64,000 bases of DNA from Neurospora tetraspora (lineage: Eukaryota > Ascomycota > Sordariomycetes > Sordariales > Sordariaceae): assembly GCF_033439725.1 (NCBI RefSeq), contig NW_026944383.1, positions 2,790,001 through 2,854,000 of the forward strand. Reading direction: 5' to 3'. Every line of letters starts with the position of its first letter. The first letter of the stretch is position 1. The translations under genes were made by a program, and so were the position numbers. The notes under the pieces were generated by a model that worked only from the letters and a program-made list of their open reading frames with translations, was not told where the DNA came from and did no database searches. Shown in pieces: positions 26,901 to 37,640 of the stretch.

Positions 26901-29900
26901 TCGATTTGACATCCGAACTTAACTGCCCTGATTGTGGGACTTGTTTTTTTTCTCTTCCCCTCAGGATCCCTTTTTTTGTTTTCGGGTTGTTGATGGTGAT
27001 GTCAGACGAACGTTTGTTGTGGTTGTTCGATGAGAACTTTTCGATCAGACCGGACCAGGGGTGGTAAAAACAGGCTTCGGAACAGGTTCATGGCAGAGTC
27101 GTGCGGGGAATGGAGATTCGGATTCGATGGATGGAACCAGGACCAGGGCAGACCTGCAGCACCCATCTTCACCTTGCTTGTTATGGCGCGTGGAACGTGC
27201 GGAACTTACCGATCAAGATGGTTGATTCTTGAACGGTTTTTACCAGAAGGCGCCCAGAAAACCCAGAAAATTCCAGGTTTGGAGGGAAAGTTGGACCGTT
27301 TGGAATGGATTGTCGTCGAGATATCCCATTTTCGGCCGTAAGCCGATGGGGACTCTGGCGATGCAGTCAACGGCGGACCACGGGGACTCTTCTGATCATT
27401 GATCCAAGTGATCCCGCATGGAAGCGGGAAAAGGATGCGCAGAAAGATGCGCGCGACCGGGAGTTTTGAGGTTGTTTTCGTAACTTGGCTCGCATCACCG
27501 GGGAGCGGCTATGTGTTTTTGTTTACAACGTCCGGGATGTGCGTATGTATCACGACTGTAAATTACATACCGGTAAGTTTGTCGGATCTCCATGTCTTGC
27601 CCCGGAGAGTTAAACTCTGGCGGTCACGGAAGAAGCTGGAGATAAAGGTGAAAGCTTAGGGTGGAATATCATGAACTGACCGCCAATTCGACAACATCAT
27701 GTTGTCGGCCTCGTGGTCTCACAGTTCGTGCCATCAGTCTCACCTTAGGTTCATACACGTAGAGCCAATTGTCCAATGGTGTTTGTGCCCTTTTTCTACC
27801 CTCTTTTGCCCGTGGTTTCGTCTTCCCGCTAGTGCTGCCGGCGATGTCTCCGTCGATGGCAGGACGAAGCGGAAGGTTCGAGCAGATGCCTCGCGCCGGG
27901 AAGTTCCTGTCTGGGACGATGCGCTCCGCACTTCCGCAGGCCAGGCCCGCAGTCCCCCGCGTGTACCGTACACGGGCTCAGACGATAGGTTGAAGATTCT
28001 GAGGAGAGCCTGGAGAGTTTCCCAGGAACAGCCGGGCACGTTGCGGAGAATCTCTTCCACCACTGCACGCGATCGGAGCCGGAAAGTCGACCATCGACCC
28101 AACCTCCGGTATTTTGTTTACTCTTAGAGATCGGTCTGGATATGACGCTATGTATGTTCAGATGTTGCTGATGTCGGGTCAATCGCTGGAGATGGTCGCT
28201 CGGACTGCCTATCTGAAACATGAGGTGCATAATCTGGAGATAGTCTTTGCTACACATACTGTTTCTGTTTCTGATGTTTTGTGCAAGTTATGCAGGGCCT
28301 GGAGTGGATGTCCCAGTGTGGGATGAAGAGGGATGACGTCCTCTCCTTGTTCGCACTCGGGTTCTGTTTGTGGTGTGTGCGTGTGTGAAGAAAAGAGAGC
28401 CAGAGCCTCTTGGGACTTTTCGTGGGAATTGGCAGCGATCTTCGGCCAACTGTGGGGCCGGACAAGGGGGAGCCTAAAATGTTAGCGCGGGTGGAGCCTC
28501 CAATTCGTTGGCGGGCGCTGTGGACTGTTGTGGACGCTGTCGACGCTCTAGCGAGACGAACGAGAAAATCAAAAGATCGAGACCGCAATCCATTTCAAAA
28601 GTGAAAAGAAAACACTGCTGTCGCGCAGTCGCGGTGAAGGTGCAGACGAGGTGAGTTCAAGACACAGTCAGGGTGCAGACATGGTGCAGACATGATGCAG
28701 AAAACCCTCGCCAAGCTGAATCACGGCGTGATGGACATGGAGTAATAAATAACGTCCAATTTCAGAGAAATTACCCATCTCCGTCAACCCACGCTGCGCG
28801 CTTCTTGGTCCAACCTTGGAGGTGATGGACAAACCGCTGGGGAAAGAGCGAAAGATGGTGTATTGATTGCCGGTGCTGTGTAATCGATTGTACTGTTGCA
28901 GCGACAGTCCCAAACACGGTTCGATCTCCTCGTCGTTACTCCACAAGGCGGAGAATTATGAGAGTGCAAAGGGGGGATCTGCTCTGATTTGCCTTTGTCA
29001 CTCTACCTCGTGGTCTGCCTAGGTGCCAGGGGCAACTGAGGCCGCTGTGAGTGAAAGCCTGAAGCAGATGCTGTCGCCACTCGTGCCATGCGCCGAATCA
29101 TTCCAGTCCAGTGCGTCTGTTTCATCTTCAGTTGTCGCTCACCACCAGAAAGTTCATGGTGAGATCATGTGGATGGCATCTTGGATGGTGGTCGTGCTGG
29201 CCCAGGCCTTGGGAGGAAACCAGCACTTCTCATTGAACGGGAAGCGCCATGACCTTTCGCATTGGCTGTCCGCAGTGCGCCCAAGTCTGGTTCTGTGATC
29301 GAGGTATTATCGCATTGCTCTGCAAAAGCAGGCTTTCCGTCCTGCCATTTTTTCCTTCTTTTTCGGGTGTTGCAAATTGTCAGTGTGTGCCGTGGAAGGA
29401 GCCTCCTGCCGTGCCACCCCAAAGGGAGCAACAGCCGGCTTTTTATCAAGTGAAAGGACGGAACATTGCAAGTATCGCGAACGAAACAAGCTGCCGCAAA
29501 ACATCAGGGCTTACACAGTAGGTGTCTGGGTTCATCCTAACCCAACACACGCTCCACGCCGTCACTGTTGTTGTTCCCGTTACTGTTTCGTACTCTTTCC
29601 TTTGTTGCCCAAATCGGTCGTGGCGGTGAAATGGCCAACAAGATGGTTGACTGCCGATGGACCGCAAGAAATGGAAGGATGTGACGAGCATCAAGGCCTC
29701 TTTATGAGAAAAATCTTTTGTCGCGCCTGATTTCTTTGCAGATTTGGATGCTCAAACAAAATGGGGTACATCGACAGGCACAGGTACAAGGGCAGGTACC
29801 TTTCGGTGGGATATCAGACGAGTCCACCGATTCAGGCTCGAGTGCTCCGGGCTCTCATCAGCAAGCCCGAACGGAAAGTATATTGACCGCGTGGTTTGTA

Positions 29901-31248
29901 TGGAAAGGTACATGGATAAGCCAACATTGAAATGAATGACGCCTGGGGCTGCTCTTGGCAATTCCCGCTTCACGCAGTGACGCACTTTCTCCGGTTTGGC
30001 ATGCGCCAAGATCCACAACTTGAAAGATGCGCCCACCAAAAAAGTCAAAGTGCTCACTGAATGGCAGCCCATCAAAAGATCCGAGATCCACCAGAATGGC
30101 CATTTGCAATTTTCAGATTTCGACCGGTACGGCAAGAGTAGATTTCGGGATACCTTTAAGGAATGTTCATTTATCTTGCCGACCCGAGGTCAGAGAAGTC
30201 TCGGACCACAGTAGCTGGTCAGCGAAGCGTAGAGGTACGTTTGGTTCTTGTTGAACTTGGTTGAACTCCCAAGGTTGGATGCAGCACAGTCTGGCTCTTG
30301 GACTGCCGTGAGCCGAATGCCGTGCGGCTCTCCAAGTGTTTGTGGGCGTCACTGAGAGGCAAAAAGAAGGTGATCTGATAGAAGCCAAGACTGCTGAAAA
30401 GTCGTTTTCGGCTTTCCATTTGTCTTTGTGGTTTCCCTGTCTGTCATCTGCCCTGTTCCAACCTCCCGTTTGGGGTCTTCCCCTCCCCCACCACCGTCAG
30501 AGGGTTGCCCGCTGTGGTGTTTTGCTTTGGCGTCAGGCGTCTCAGACCCGGCGGCGCAGGGCAATGCAAGGAGGAAAAAGGGAAAGTTACGTTACCGTAC
30601 GGCCAATACGAGAATGTCCTGTCAGCACCAGCATGTCAACTTGTCAAAGCGACTCGGCAACGGACTACATACCTCTAGTGAGCAGCCGGCAGGGACCAGG
30701 GCAACTGTAAGCCCAGCACACGCCATTGCCAACCAAGCTGACGATGGAGCCCTTTCCCCTTCAATCCTCCCCCGGGCCTTCCCAGGTTCTCCCAGACCCA
30801 AACCCCGGCCGGCCCTGGGACCTGGCCGTAGGTACCTTCCGTTCCTTCTCTCCTGGCTGCCCTGTCCATGCTGCCTTCCTGATAAGACCCGAGCACATCT
30901 CTCCTTAGCTCCGGCCCACCTTTCCTCCCTCTCGTTTCGTTTTCCCGCTTTAATTATTTCCATGTCCAGTTCAGTTCCTCTTTCCCTCTCCTCTCCTCCT
31001 AATAATACGAGTGTAGAGGCCGAGGTCCATCTACATGAAGCCGCCATAAGGGTCGTTCCCCATACCTAGACCCCGGGTCACCACCATCATCACCGCATCA
31101 CGGATATCACGATTCACGGATCACGGCATGGCAGTTTCAGTACAGGCATAGCATTATCCTGCCGTCCTTGTTCGATCCTGTCTGCGCTGTCTCTGCGCTA
31201 GGGAGCTTTCACTCCTCCTTCAGCAACATTAGCACCAACCAACCTATC
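23939..31248. other. 7.3-kb interval without a convincing protein gene
   Basis: From the CFEM stop to the MGNTQS protein start. Open frames of up to 213 codons (30428-31069) exist, but they overlap frames on other strands, are low in complexity and show no domain. Noted: a 12-base tandem repeat (GAACATGGAAGT) near 24856-24885, CATCAT-rich stretches near 25960-25980 and a pyrimidine-rich block at 30840-31000 just before the next gene, probably its promoter and leader. Confidence 0.55.
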
Positions 31249-34200
31249 ATGGGGAATACACAATCATCAGTCGAAACCCCTGCTCCGAGGTCGTCTCCGA
31301 AGTCGTCCCCCAAATCGTCTCCCCAGAGGCTGTCCAAGCCCAAAACCGCCAATCCTACCAACGAAGGCCTACTTCTCTTGAACCCCGGAGGAGTTTCTAC
31401 CAGTCTAAAACGTCAGAGCGCCGTCTTACCCGAAAATGCAGCTCTCGAACCCACCCCGGCGCCAATAATGCGCCCATCCGCCGATGTGTCCGAGGGTATC
31501 CCGGAAGAAGTAGAGGCGGCATTGGAAGAGAGGAAGGGTTCACTCAAGTTGATGCAAGAAAAGGCAACCAAGAGAATGAGTCTGTTTCGGTCCAAGTCTT
31601 CGCAGGGGAATCCACATAAGGAAAGGGGGGCCAGTACTGCTCGGCCAACGTCACGGAATTGCACCACAGCCACCATTTCCAGGTCCAATTCCATAACTTT
31701 TGAGTCCGCCGCCGCTGGTTATCTGCAGCCACGCCAGGACAGGTAAGTTTCGTTCATCAAAGAGCTGCTTAAAGGTTGCTAACAGACATGTTCCGTAGCT
31801 GGGCTGGTCCGCCCCAAACCCGCACAAATTGGAACTACGATACGGCTACTTATGCCTCTCAGCGACTGATTAACCTTGCTGAGGAGCCGGCTTTCGAACA
31901 CACAACTGCCGTATCCGAGTGCGCAACGACCATGACAGCGCATTCATGGAACGGCGGTGATCATTTTGAGTACAACGGAGCTCCTATTAGAAAGCATTCA
32001 TGGAACGGCGGGGATCACTTTGAGTACAACGGAGCTCCTATTAGCCGCGCAAACTCCGATCTTTCTCTCTATGTGCCAGTCCGCAGACGATCGATACTTC
32101 AGACGCCCGGTGTGGCAACGCGCAGAACTTCTACTAGAGATGGCCTGACCCACTCGCAGTCAGTCCGATATAGCCACCCACAAACGCCGCAGATCTCGCG
32201 CCAGCAGTCCATCGAGTCTTTTAGGGAGGGCATTCTGTCCATGCCGCCGCTTGGACTAGATCCCCTGGCTTTACAACGGGTTGTGACACCATGCGAGGAC
32301 GAATATCAGTCAATTGGAGCTTTCAAGCTGGGAACGTTGCGTATTACCAACGGTTCTGCGAGCCCAATGAGCCCCGAGCTCGAGAGGAAGGGACAAAGGG
32401 TGGACTATTTTTCGAGGGTTCAGAGCAGCCTTGATTCACGTGCGGAGGCGTCACAATTCCTCCAGGTCAAAACGCCAGAGCCGCGCGTGGTGAAACCAGC
32501 CAACAACGTCTCGGCTGCCCTGTCCCAGGATTCGACTCAGCCTGAGTATTCTTCAAACGAAGTCCTGGACGTCCGTCTGGACCCGAATGCAAAGTCGCAG
32601 CCTAGCACATCTCCCAACGGTGATGCAGCTGCGACTGTCGCTAGAACAGATAGCGGATTCATGAGCATCTTTGACGGACCTCTTAACATCAAGCCTTTGG
32701 CCAAGGCCGATTCTGGATACAGTTCCAATGTGTCTTTGCGCTCGCTTCACACCAAGTCTCAGACCTTCGAACGGGAGAAGAACAAGTCAAACGAGAAACA
32801 GACCAGTCCAGTCAGGGCTCAAGATTTCGGCCTCGACATTCCACTCACTGTTTCTCCTTTAATGACGCCCGAATCAGAGGCGCCTCCACCAGTTCCTGCT
32901 AAAGATACTCCCCCGGTCTCTCCTCTCGAGGGAGGCCAGATGTTTGAGAGTCTCCGGAAGAGTCTTTCTCTCCGCGGTCAGCAAGCTAAAGCCGGCCTCC
33001 TTACTCCCAAGTCCTCGAAGAAAAGCGAAAAGCGTCCTTCACTGACTGGCAGTAGCCCGAAGTCTCCCGAACTCAACAGCCTTACTCCAGCCAGCACCAA
33101 GTCCAGCAAGTCAGATCGTCCGAACTCGGCTCTCAGCATCAGCAGCACGTCACAGAAGCCGAGCAGGCTGCAGAGGTTTTTGAGCGGAGCTCGCCGTCCT
33201 AGCGGTTCTCTGACTACACACAGCCGCCATGCACTTGAAGAGGAGGGCGTTCCATCCATCCCGAAGGACGTCGAGCACAAGTTCCGCGAGCACGGCAGGC
33301 GCTTTCCCATGACCACTAAGAGGCTGGCTCTCAAGCCCCGTTCCAGCATGGATACTCTCAAGACCATCTTTAGTGTGGGCAGTGTTGAAGCAAGCCTCGA
33401 AGCAGTCACCGCCAAGCAGACGGTCACCACCGTTCCTGAGGCGGAAACTGGTGAAGTTGCTACGACCAAGGGTGTGTCCTGGAGAAAGTCGATTAGGAAG
33501 TCGATGGCCAAGAAGCCCGTACCCATCAGCAAAGATGATGTGAAGGAGGGCCGCAAAGAGGAGCAACCAGGCGTCTATGATTCGATTCTTCCACCCAAGA
33601 CTGGAAAGGTCTACGGTACCGTCAAGAGCAGCTTTGGGTCTGAAGCACTCAAGGAGGCGGAAATGACCGACTCCAGACTACCATGCGAGAGGGCGATGAG
33701 TCTCACTGTCTCGCTTGAGCGAACTCTCAATATGCAGATGGTTGGAGCGCACTCGAACTTGGCTAGCTTGCCTACAGAACTGCCTCCTGCGTCACTCCCG
33801 AGCCCAGTGATTCCCCGGACCATGTCCATGACATTCGACCACAAGACGACGCATAATCAACCACCCGTTAGCATGCAGACGAGACGGACGTCGCTTCGGG
33901 TGCCCCAACCTCATCTTCGGCCACAATCGTCAACTTCCAGCTTGAGACATGAGGTCAGCCGTGAGGATATTCACAGCTATCCGTCTGCGCAGTCTAGTCG
34001 CAGGCCGAGCAGAGAAAGCATCCACAGCTACCCGGTGCACGAACAGGCAGCTCAGAACTACAGTGCTCACCAGGAATTGGGGACTATCGGCCAGGACTAC
34101 TTAGGTACTTCGGCTGCTCCTCCCCAGATGGACCCTCGACGACTCGCCGCGTTCCGGCAGCGCCAGAATACCTTGCCTCCTACCTACAGAGTTCCCGACT

Positions 34201-34697
34201 GGAACCCGCCAACCAGGAGCGAAATCAGCCGTCAGTCATCCATGACATCTTCGAATGGAACGAGTCGTCACGATTCGCTTCAAGCAAGTCGTCACAACTT
34301 GCTTTCGGCACAGAGTCAGGACAGTAACGGAATCCAAAGGCCGAGCAGTGCCCAGCCTCGCCATAGTTCCTACATCCAGCGGACTCAGACGCTTCGTCAT
34401 AGGCCCAGTCATGACGCTTATCAGCAGTTGCGCCTCCAGAATTCTAACCCTCCGGACATGTCAAGTGTCTACGGAGTGGCGGCAAACGACCCCTGGAGCA
34501 ATCCCAACATTGACTACAGGGGAGTTCAGGGGCAGATGGTGCCTGACAGCGCATACCTGCCCTACGTCCCCCGACAGACAGGCCATCACAGGAAGCGCAG
34601 CATGAGCATGCAGACTTCGCATGGTCCTAATCCGCCTTATCGGATCCTTCACAGCTACAACTCACCAGCTTACCGCAACGCCCCCATCTGGGGCTAA
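31249..34697 (+). CDS. Large Ser/Pro-rich protein with N-myristoylation signal
   Basis: Two exons, 31249-31742 and 31799-34697, give 1130 residues. The 56-nt intron has GTAAGT and a CTAAC branch site, and a Ser codon is split. I chose the ATG at 31249 because MGNTQSS is a textbook N-myristoylation start (Gly2, Ser6); an upstream in-frame Met at 31168 would bury it. There is no recognised domain. Composition is Ser, Pro, Arg and Thr rich, with many SP/TP and RxxS sites (phosphorylation-prone) and repeated HSYPS/HSYPV motifs near the C-terminal third. An 18-residue tandem repeat (HSWNGGDHFEYNGAPI...) occurs near residue 213. I recall similar MGN(A/S)QS-starting proteins in other filamentous ascomycetes with no assigned function. 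Attachment to a membrane face by myristate plus largely disordered scaffold behaviour is inference. Confidence 0.85.
31941..32048. repeat. 54-bp in-frame tandem duplication
   Basis: Two copies of a 54-base unit starting CATTCATGGAACGGCGG at 31941 and 31995 lie in the MGNTQS protein gene and encode two copies of an 18-residue motif. They differ at only a few bases, so the event is fairly recent. Confidence 0.9.
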
Positions 34698-35447
34698 TGT
34701 TTTTTCAACATTCCTTCTATCTCTTTGTGTCATCTTTCATCATCTCATCATATCTCTTCGATCTTATCATTGATACCACATCATGCATACTTGGGCGTTC
34801 ATGGAATCTAACTCGCCAACCCACTTATTCACTGCTTTTCAGAGCATCAACATCTTTTCCTTATCCTTTATTATCTCTTCTCGTGGCTGGCTACAAACAC
34901 TACGACATTTTGTCTAGCAGTCTCTTGTTCTTTTTCGGTTCTGGCTTGGGGATCTGGCATCATCATCACATTTATCATATTGGATAATCATCTTGAATAC
35001 TATCCATCGCCATCGCTGGCGAGGAATTTATACATGTGCTACTCGTACATAAGGTACGTTTACACATAACTATCAATACTATTATACCCAGGGGAAACAG
35101 GGAACGAGGGGAATAGGAGAGGGGGGAAAGGAAGGAATCAAGGGGATCACGACCGAGGGGCAAAAGGTCGCTGGAAGGATTGCTTGGGTTTGGGAGGAAT
35201 TGCTGGGAAGACTTTCAGGATAGCTGTTCCCACCTATTATGAGGGGGATGCAATATATGTGATTTACCTTGGGGTAACTTTACATACGTCCTTGCTATGC
35301 AATTTCTCTGTGCTGATGTGATGTAGGATGCGAGGTAATGCTAAGCGGACGTGAAGTTGATGGGCATTTGTAGCACGAGTGCGCTCACCTATCTGCTGGG
35401 GCTTTATGAAGCCCTGCATTGGACCTGCATTCAACAACCAATCATCA
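34698..35447. other. 3' flank of the MGNTQS gene
   Basis: A 750-base interval ending at tRNA-Ile. The first 300 bases are T-rich with several CATCAT runs and probably hold the 3' untranslated region and poly(A) site. No gene is seen. Confidence 0.55.
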
Positions 35448-35545
35448 GCCCGATTAGCTCAGCTGGTTAGAGCGTCGTACTAATATCTTGTCTTCGAGAT
35501 ATCAAGTCCATGCGAAGGTCAACAGTTCAATCCTGTTATTGGGCA
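35448..35545 (+). tRNA. tRNA-Ile(AAU) with a 24-nt intron
   Basis: Acceptor stem GCCCGAT pairs with ATTGGGC, with discriminator A at 35545. The D arm reads TAGCTCAGCTGGTTAGAGC and the T arm AACAG-TTCAATC-CTGTT. The anticodon stem TCGTA pairs with TGCGA around CTAATA, giving anticodon AAT (read as IAU). The intron TCTTGTC...AAGTCC sits after position 37, the canonical place. Runs of T follow at once, as expected of a Pol III terminator. Confidence 0.95.
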
Positions 35546-35549
35546 TTTC

Positions 35550-35560
35550 TTTTTCTTTTT
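35550..35560 (+). terminator. Pol III terminator of tRNA-Ile
   Basis: Two runs of five T (35550-35554, 35556-35560) begin five bases after the discriminator base. Confidence 0.8.
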
Positions 35561-35777
35561 GCCACATCTTTTCATTTTTGTTTCTAGTCGTTTTTATCTC
35601 TGTAGTTGCTGTTGTCATTTTGGTTGTAGATGGTGAAATGGTGAGGTGGTGAAATGTCCGAAATGGGTAAATAATCTCATGATGCCTCTGTGATCCGAGA
35701 GGCGCCGCCTACCCTATGTCGGCAACAACGGGATGAATAACTTCGCGTAATCAACCAACGAAGATTTAAAATACTTA

Positions 35778-36223
35778 GGCCCTGATCAGCAAACTGCACG
35801 CCCGGCGAGTGCAGACGTAAAAGAATACTTGAGAGGTGTGGAGTCGGGTGGGGCGGAGAGGAAGTATCGTCGTCTGCACGCGGTGTCTGCACGCGGTGTC
35901 TGCACGAGCTCTTACGAGGGTGGTCTGGGGACTATTGTTGGAAACACCAAAAAACCGTCAATAAGGGTTGGCGTGTAGACGAAACTCAGATTGCTATTGG
36001 TGCTTGGCTTGGAGGTGGATAGGGTGGATCAATCGGTACATTGTGTCTTGGCGAATGCGCGTGCAGAGACGACAATTCCAAGCTTAGCCAAGGCGCTAGA
36101 AGAAAAAAGGCACGGGCGTCGACGAAAGAAGGAAAGCGACTTTGGTAAAAGAAGAGGTTATCCATTTGCAACTCGTTGAAAACCCTCTGCACGAGCCGGG
36201 CGTGCAGTTTGCCGATCAGGGCC
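35778..36223. mobile_element. 446-bp MITE, Harbinger-like
   Basis: The ends form 38-bp terminal inverted repeats (35778-35815 and 36186-36223) that begin GGCCCTGATC and differ at three positions. The element is flanked on both sides by TTA (35775-35777 and 36224-36226), a three-base target duplication. A TTA/TWA duplication with ends starting GGCCC fits the PIF/Harbinger superfamily; Neurospora Guest elements also use TTA. Near the left end is a 13-bp unit (GTCTGCACGCGGT) repeated three times at 35872-35910, and TCTGCACG recurs near the right end, a likely set of transposase-binding subterminal repeats. There is no transposase frame, so it is non-autonomous. It lies 233 bp after tRNA-Ile and about 515 bp before the cupin start. 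Confidence 0.88.
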
Positions 36224-36738
36224 TTAACAACATCACTTCACTTCGCAACTCAGCGTCATCTTTTCAACTGATCCTGATGTTTCTTTCTCGAAGGAAAGAA
36301 AAGTAGAACAACATCGACAACACTGGTAGGTAGAAACCGTATCGCGCTGCAAAAAGAAAAGTGACGTCATCGGTTATGCGCAACACCCACCACTTGCACT
36401 GATTAACACAGTTCATGTGAGCGGTTGAACATCTGAAGATCACTGTCGGAGATAGAACGTCAATCAATCAATCAGTGTATCAGTGTATCAGTCCGTCAGT
36501 CGGTAACTCGACAAGTCCGACAAGACCTATCAACCAGTACCGTACCGGTGTGTTAACAGCACCCACCAGTAACTTTCCAACTCGATTCACCACTAATAGT
36601 GATCACTGATCAGGCCTGATACCTAGTTCTAGTGATCTACCAAACCGAAACCACCAGATCAGATCAGATCGGTTCCCGGTTCTCCGTGATCTTATACACA
36701 AGCCAACAACAAACTTTGAAGTTTCCGGGGGAAAAAAA
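36224..36738. promoter_or_regulatory. Upstream region of the cupin gene
   Basis: 515 bases between the right end of the MITE and the cupin ATG. It contains many TCAGTGTATCAGT-like short repeats around 36470-36500 and no coding frame of note. Confidence 0.45.
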
Positions 36739-37171
36739 ATGACGTCCCTCTCCCTTTCCAAGAAAGAAGCAGAATCCCAAGTCCGCTCCTGGGGATTCTC
36801 CCACGTTTTTACGTGGACTGATGGTGGTGGTGCTCGTATGTCTTTTTCTTTTTCTCCTCCCTTTCCTCCCCTCCCTTTTTCCCTTCCCCTTTTACCCCCT
36901 TTCTTTCCCTCCTTCACCTTTCCCCCTTTCCCCTTCATACACTTCAACTTATCACGTACTAACTAACAACCATACCGAAGACTACGCCCCTCACAAACAC
37001 TCCTCCCTAACAACGCACCTCATTCTCTCCGGCTCTTTGACTATCGCCTACCCGGGCTCAGAAAAGGAGAAGACGACGCATGGACCTGGGGAGAGACTGG
37101 ATGTGGACGCCGGGCAGGTACATGAGGTTTGGATTGGAGGGGAGGGGTGTACTTATGTTATTGGGGAGTGA
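36739..37171 (+). CDS. Small single-domain cupin
   Basis: Two exons, 36739-36835 and 36981-37171, give 95 residues. The 145-nt intron starts GTATGT and ends CCGAAG, with CTAAC repeats before the acceptor and a very long pyrimidine tract. Cupin motif 1 is HYAPHKHSSLTTHLILSGSL (metal-ligand His-x-His pattern) and motif 2 is GERLDVDAGQVHEVWIG. The protein ends GGEGCTYVIGE. It is one of the small stand-alone RmlC-like cupins found across fungi; no substrate is assigned. Location is likely cytosolic, as there is no signal peptide. The start is the first ATG, preceded by an A-rich run (GAAAAAAAATG). The MITE upstream may sit in its promoter. Confidence 0.85.
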
Positions 37172-37640
37172 TTACAGTGGGGACTGGAGTGATGAGTGGG
37201 TGAGTGATGGGTAGGTAAGTGGATGGTGTGAAGAATGAGTAAAGGAGAGGAGAGTAGTGATAATTGTATGAGAGAATGGAGATGAGATGCTTTCTCTGAA
37301 CTCACATTTGATAACATAACATACACCATACCAACCGGAACAAGGTGATACCGCTAACCTCACATCAGATATTCTTGCACGGATGGTGAACATGACCAGG
37401 TTGCGTTAAATCAATATCACTTTTATCTTAACCAAATCCTACCTATCCATATATCCGATTATGTCGTCCCATACTCCCTTCGATGCGCCGCCTGCAATCC
37501 TTTCGATGAGGGCTAGCATCCAGTAACCAAAATACGACGAAACATCCAGCACTATCGCAGTACCCAAGACCATTTCCCATCAGTTATCCTAACTGACCCC
37601 GACGCCGCCGTTCCTGACCTTATCTCCATCCACCTCATCC
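37172..37640. other. Convergent 3' interval
   Basis: 469 bases between the cupin stop (plus) and the regulator stop (minus). It should contain both 3' untranslated regions. No gene is seen. Confidence 0.55.

Noticed and set aside
30428-31069. 213-codon plus-strand frame before the MGNTQS gene
   Set aside because: Pro/Ser composition follows from pyrimidine-rich promoter sequence; opposite-strand frames are equally open.
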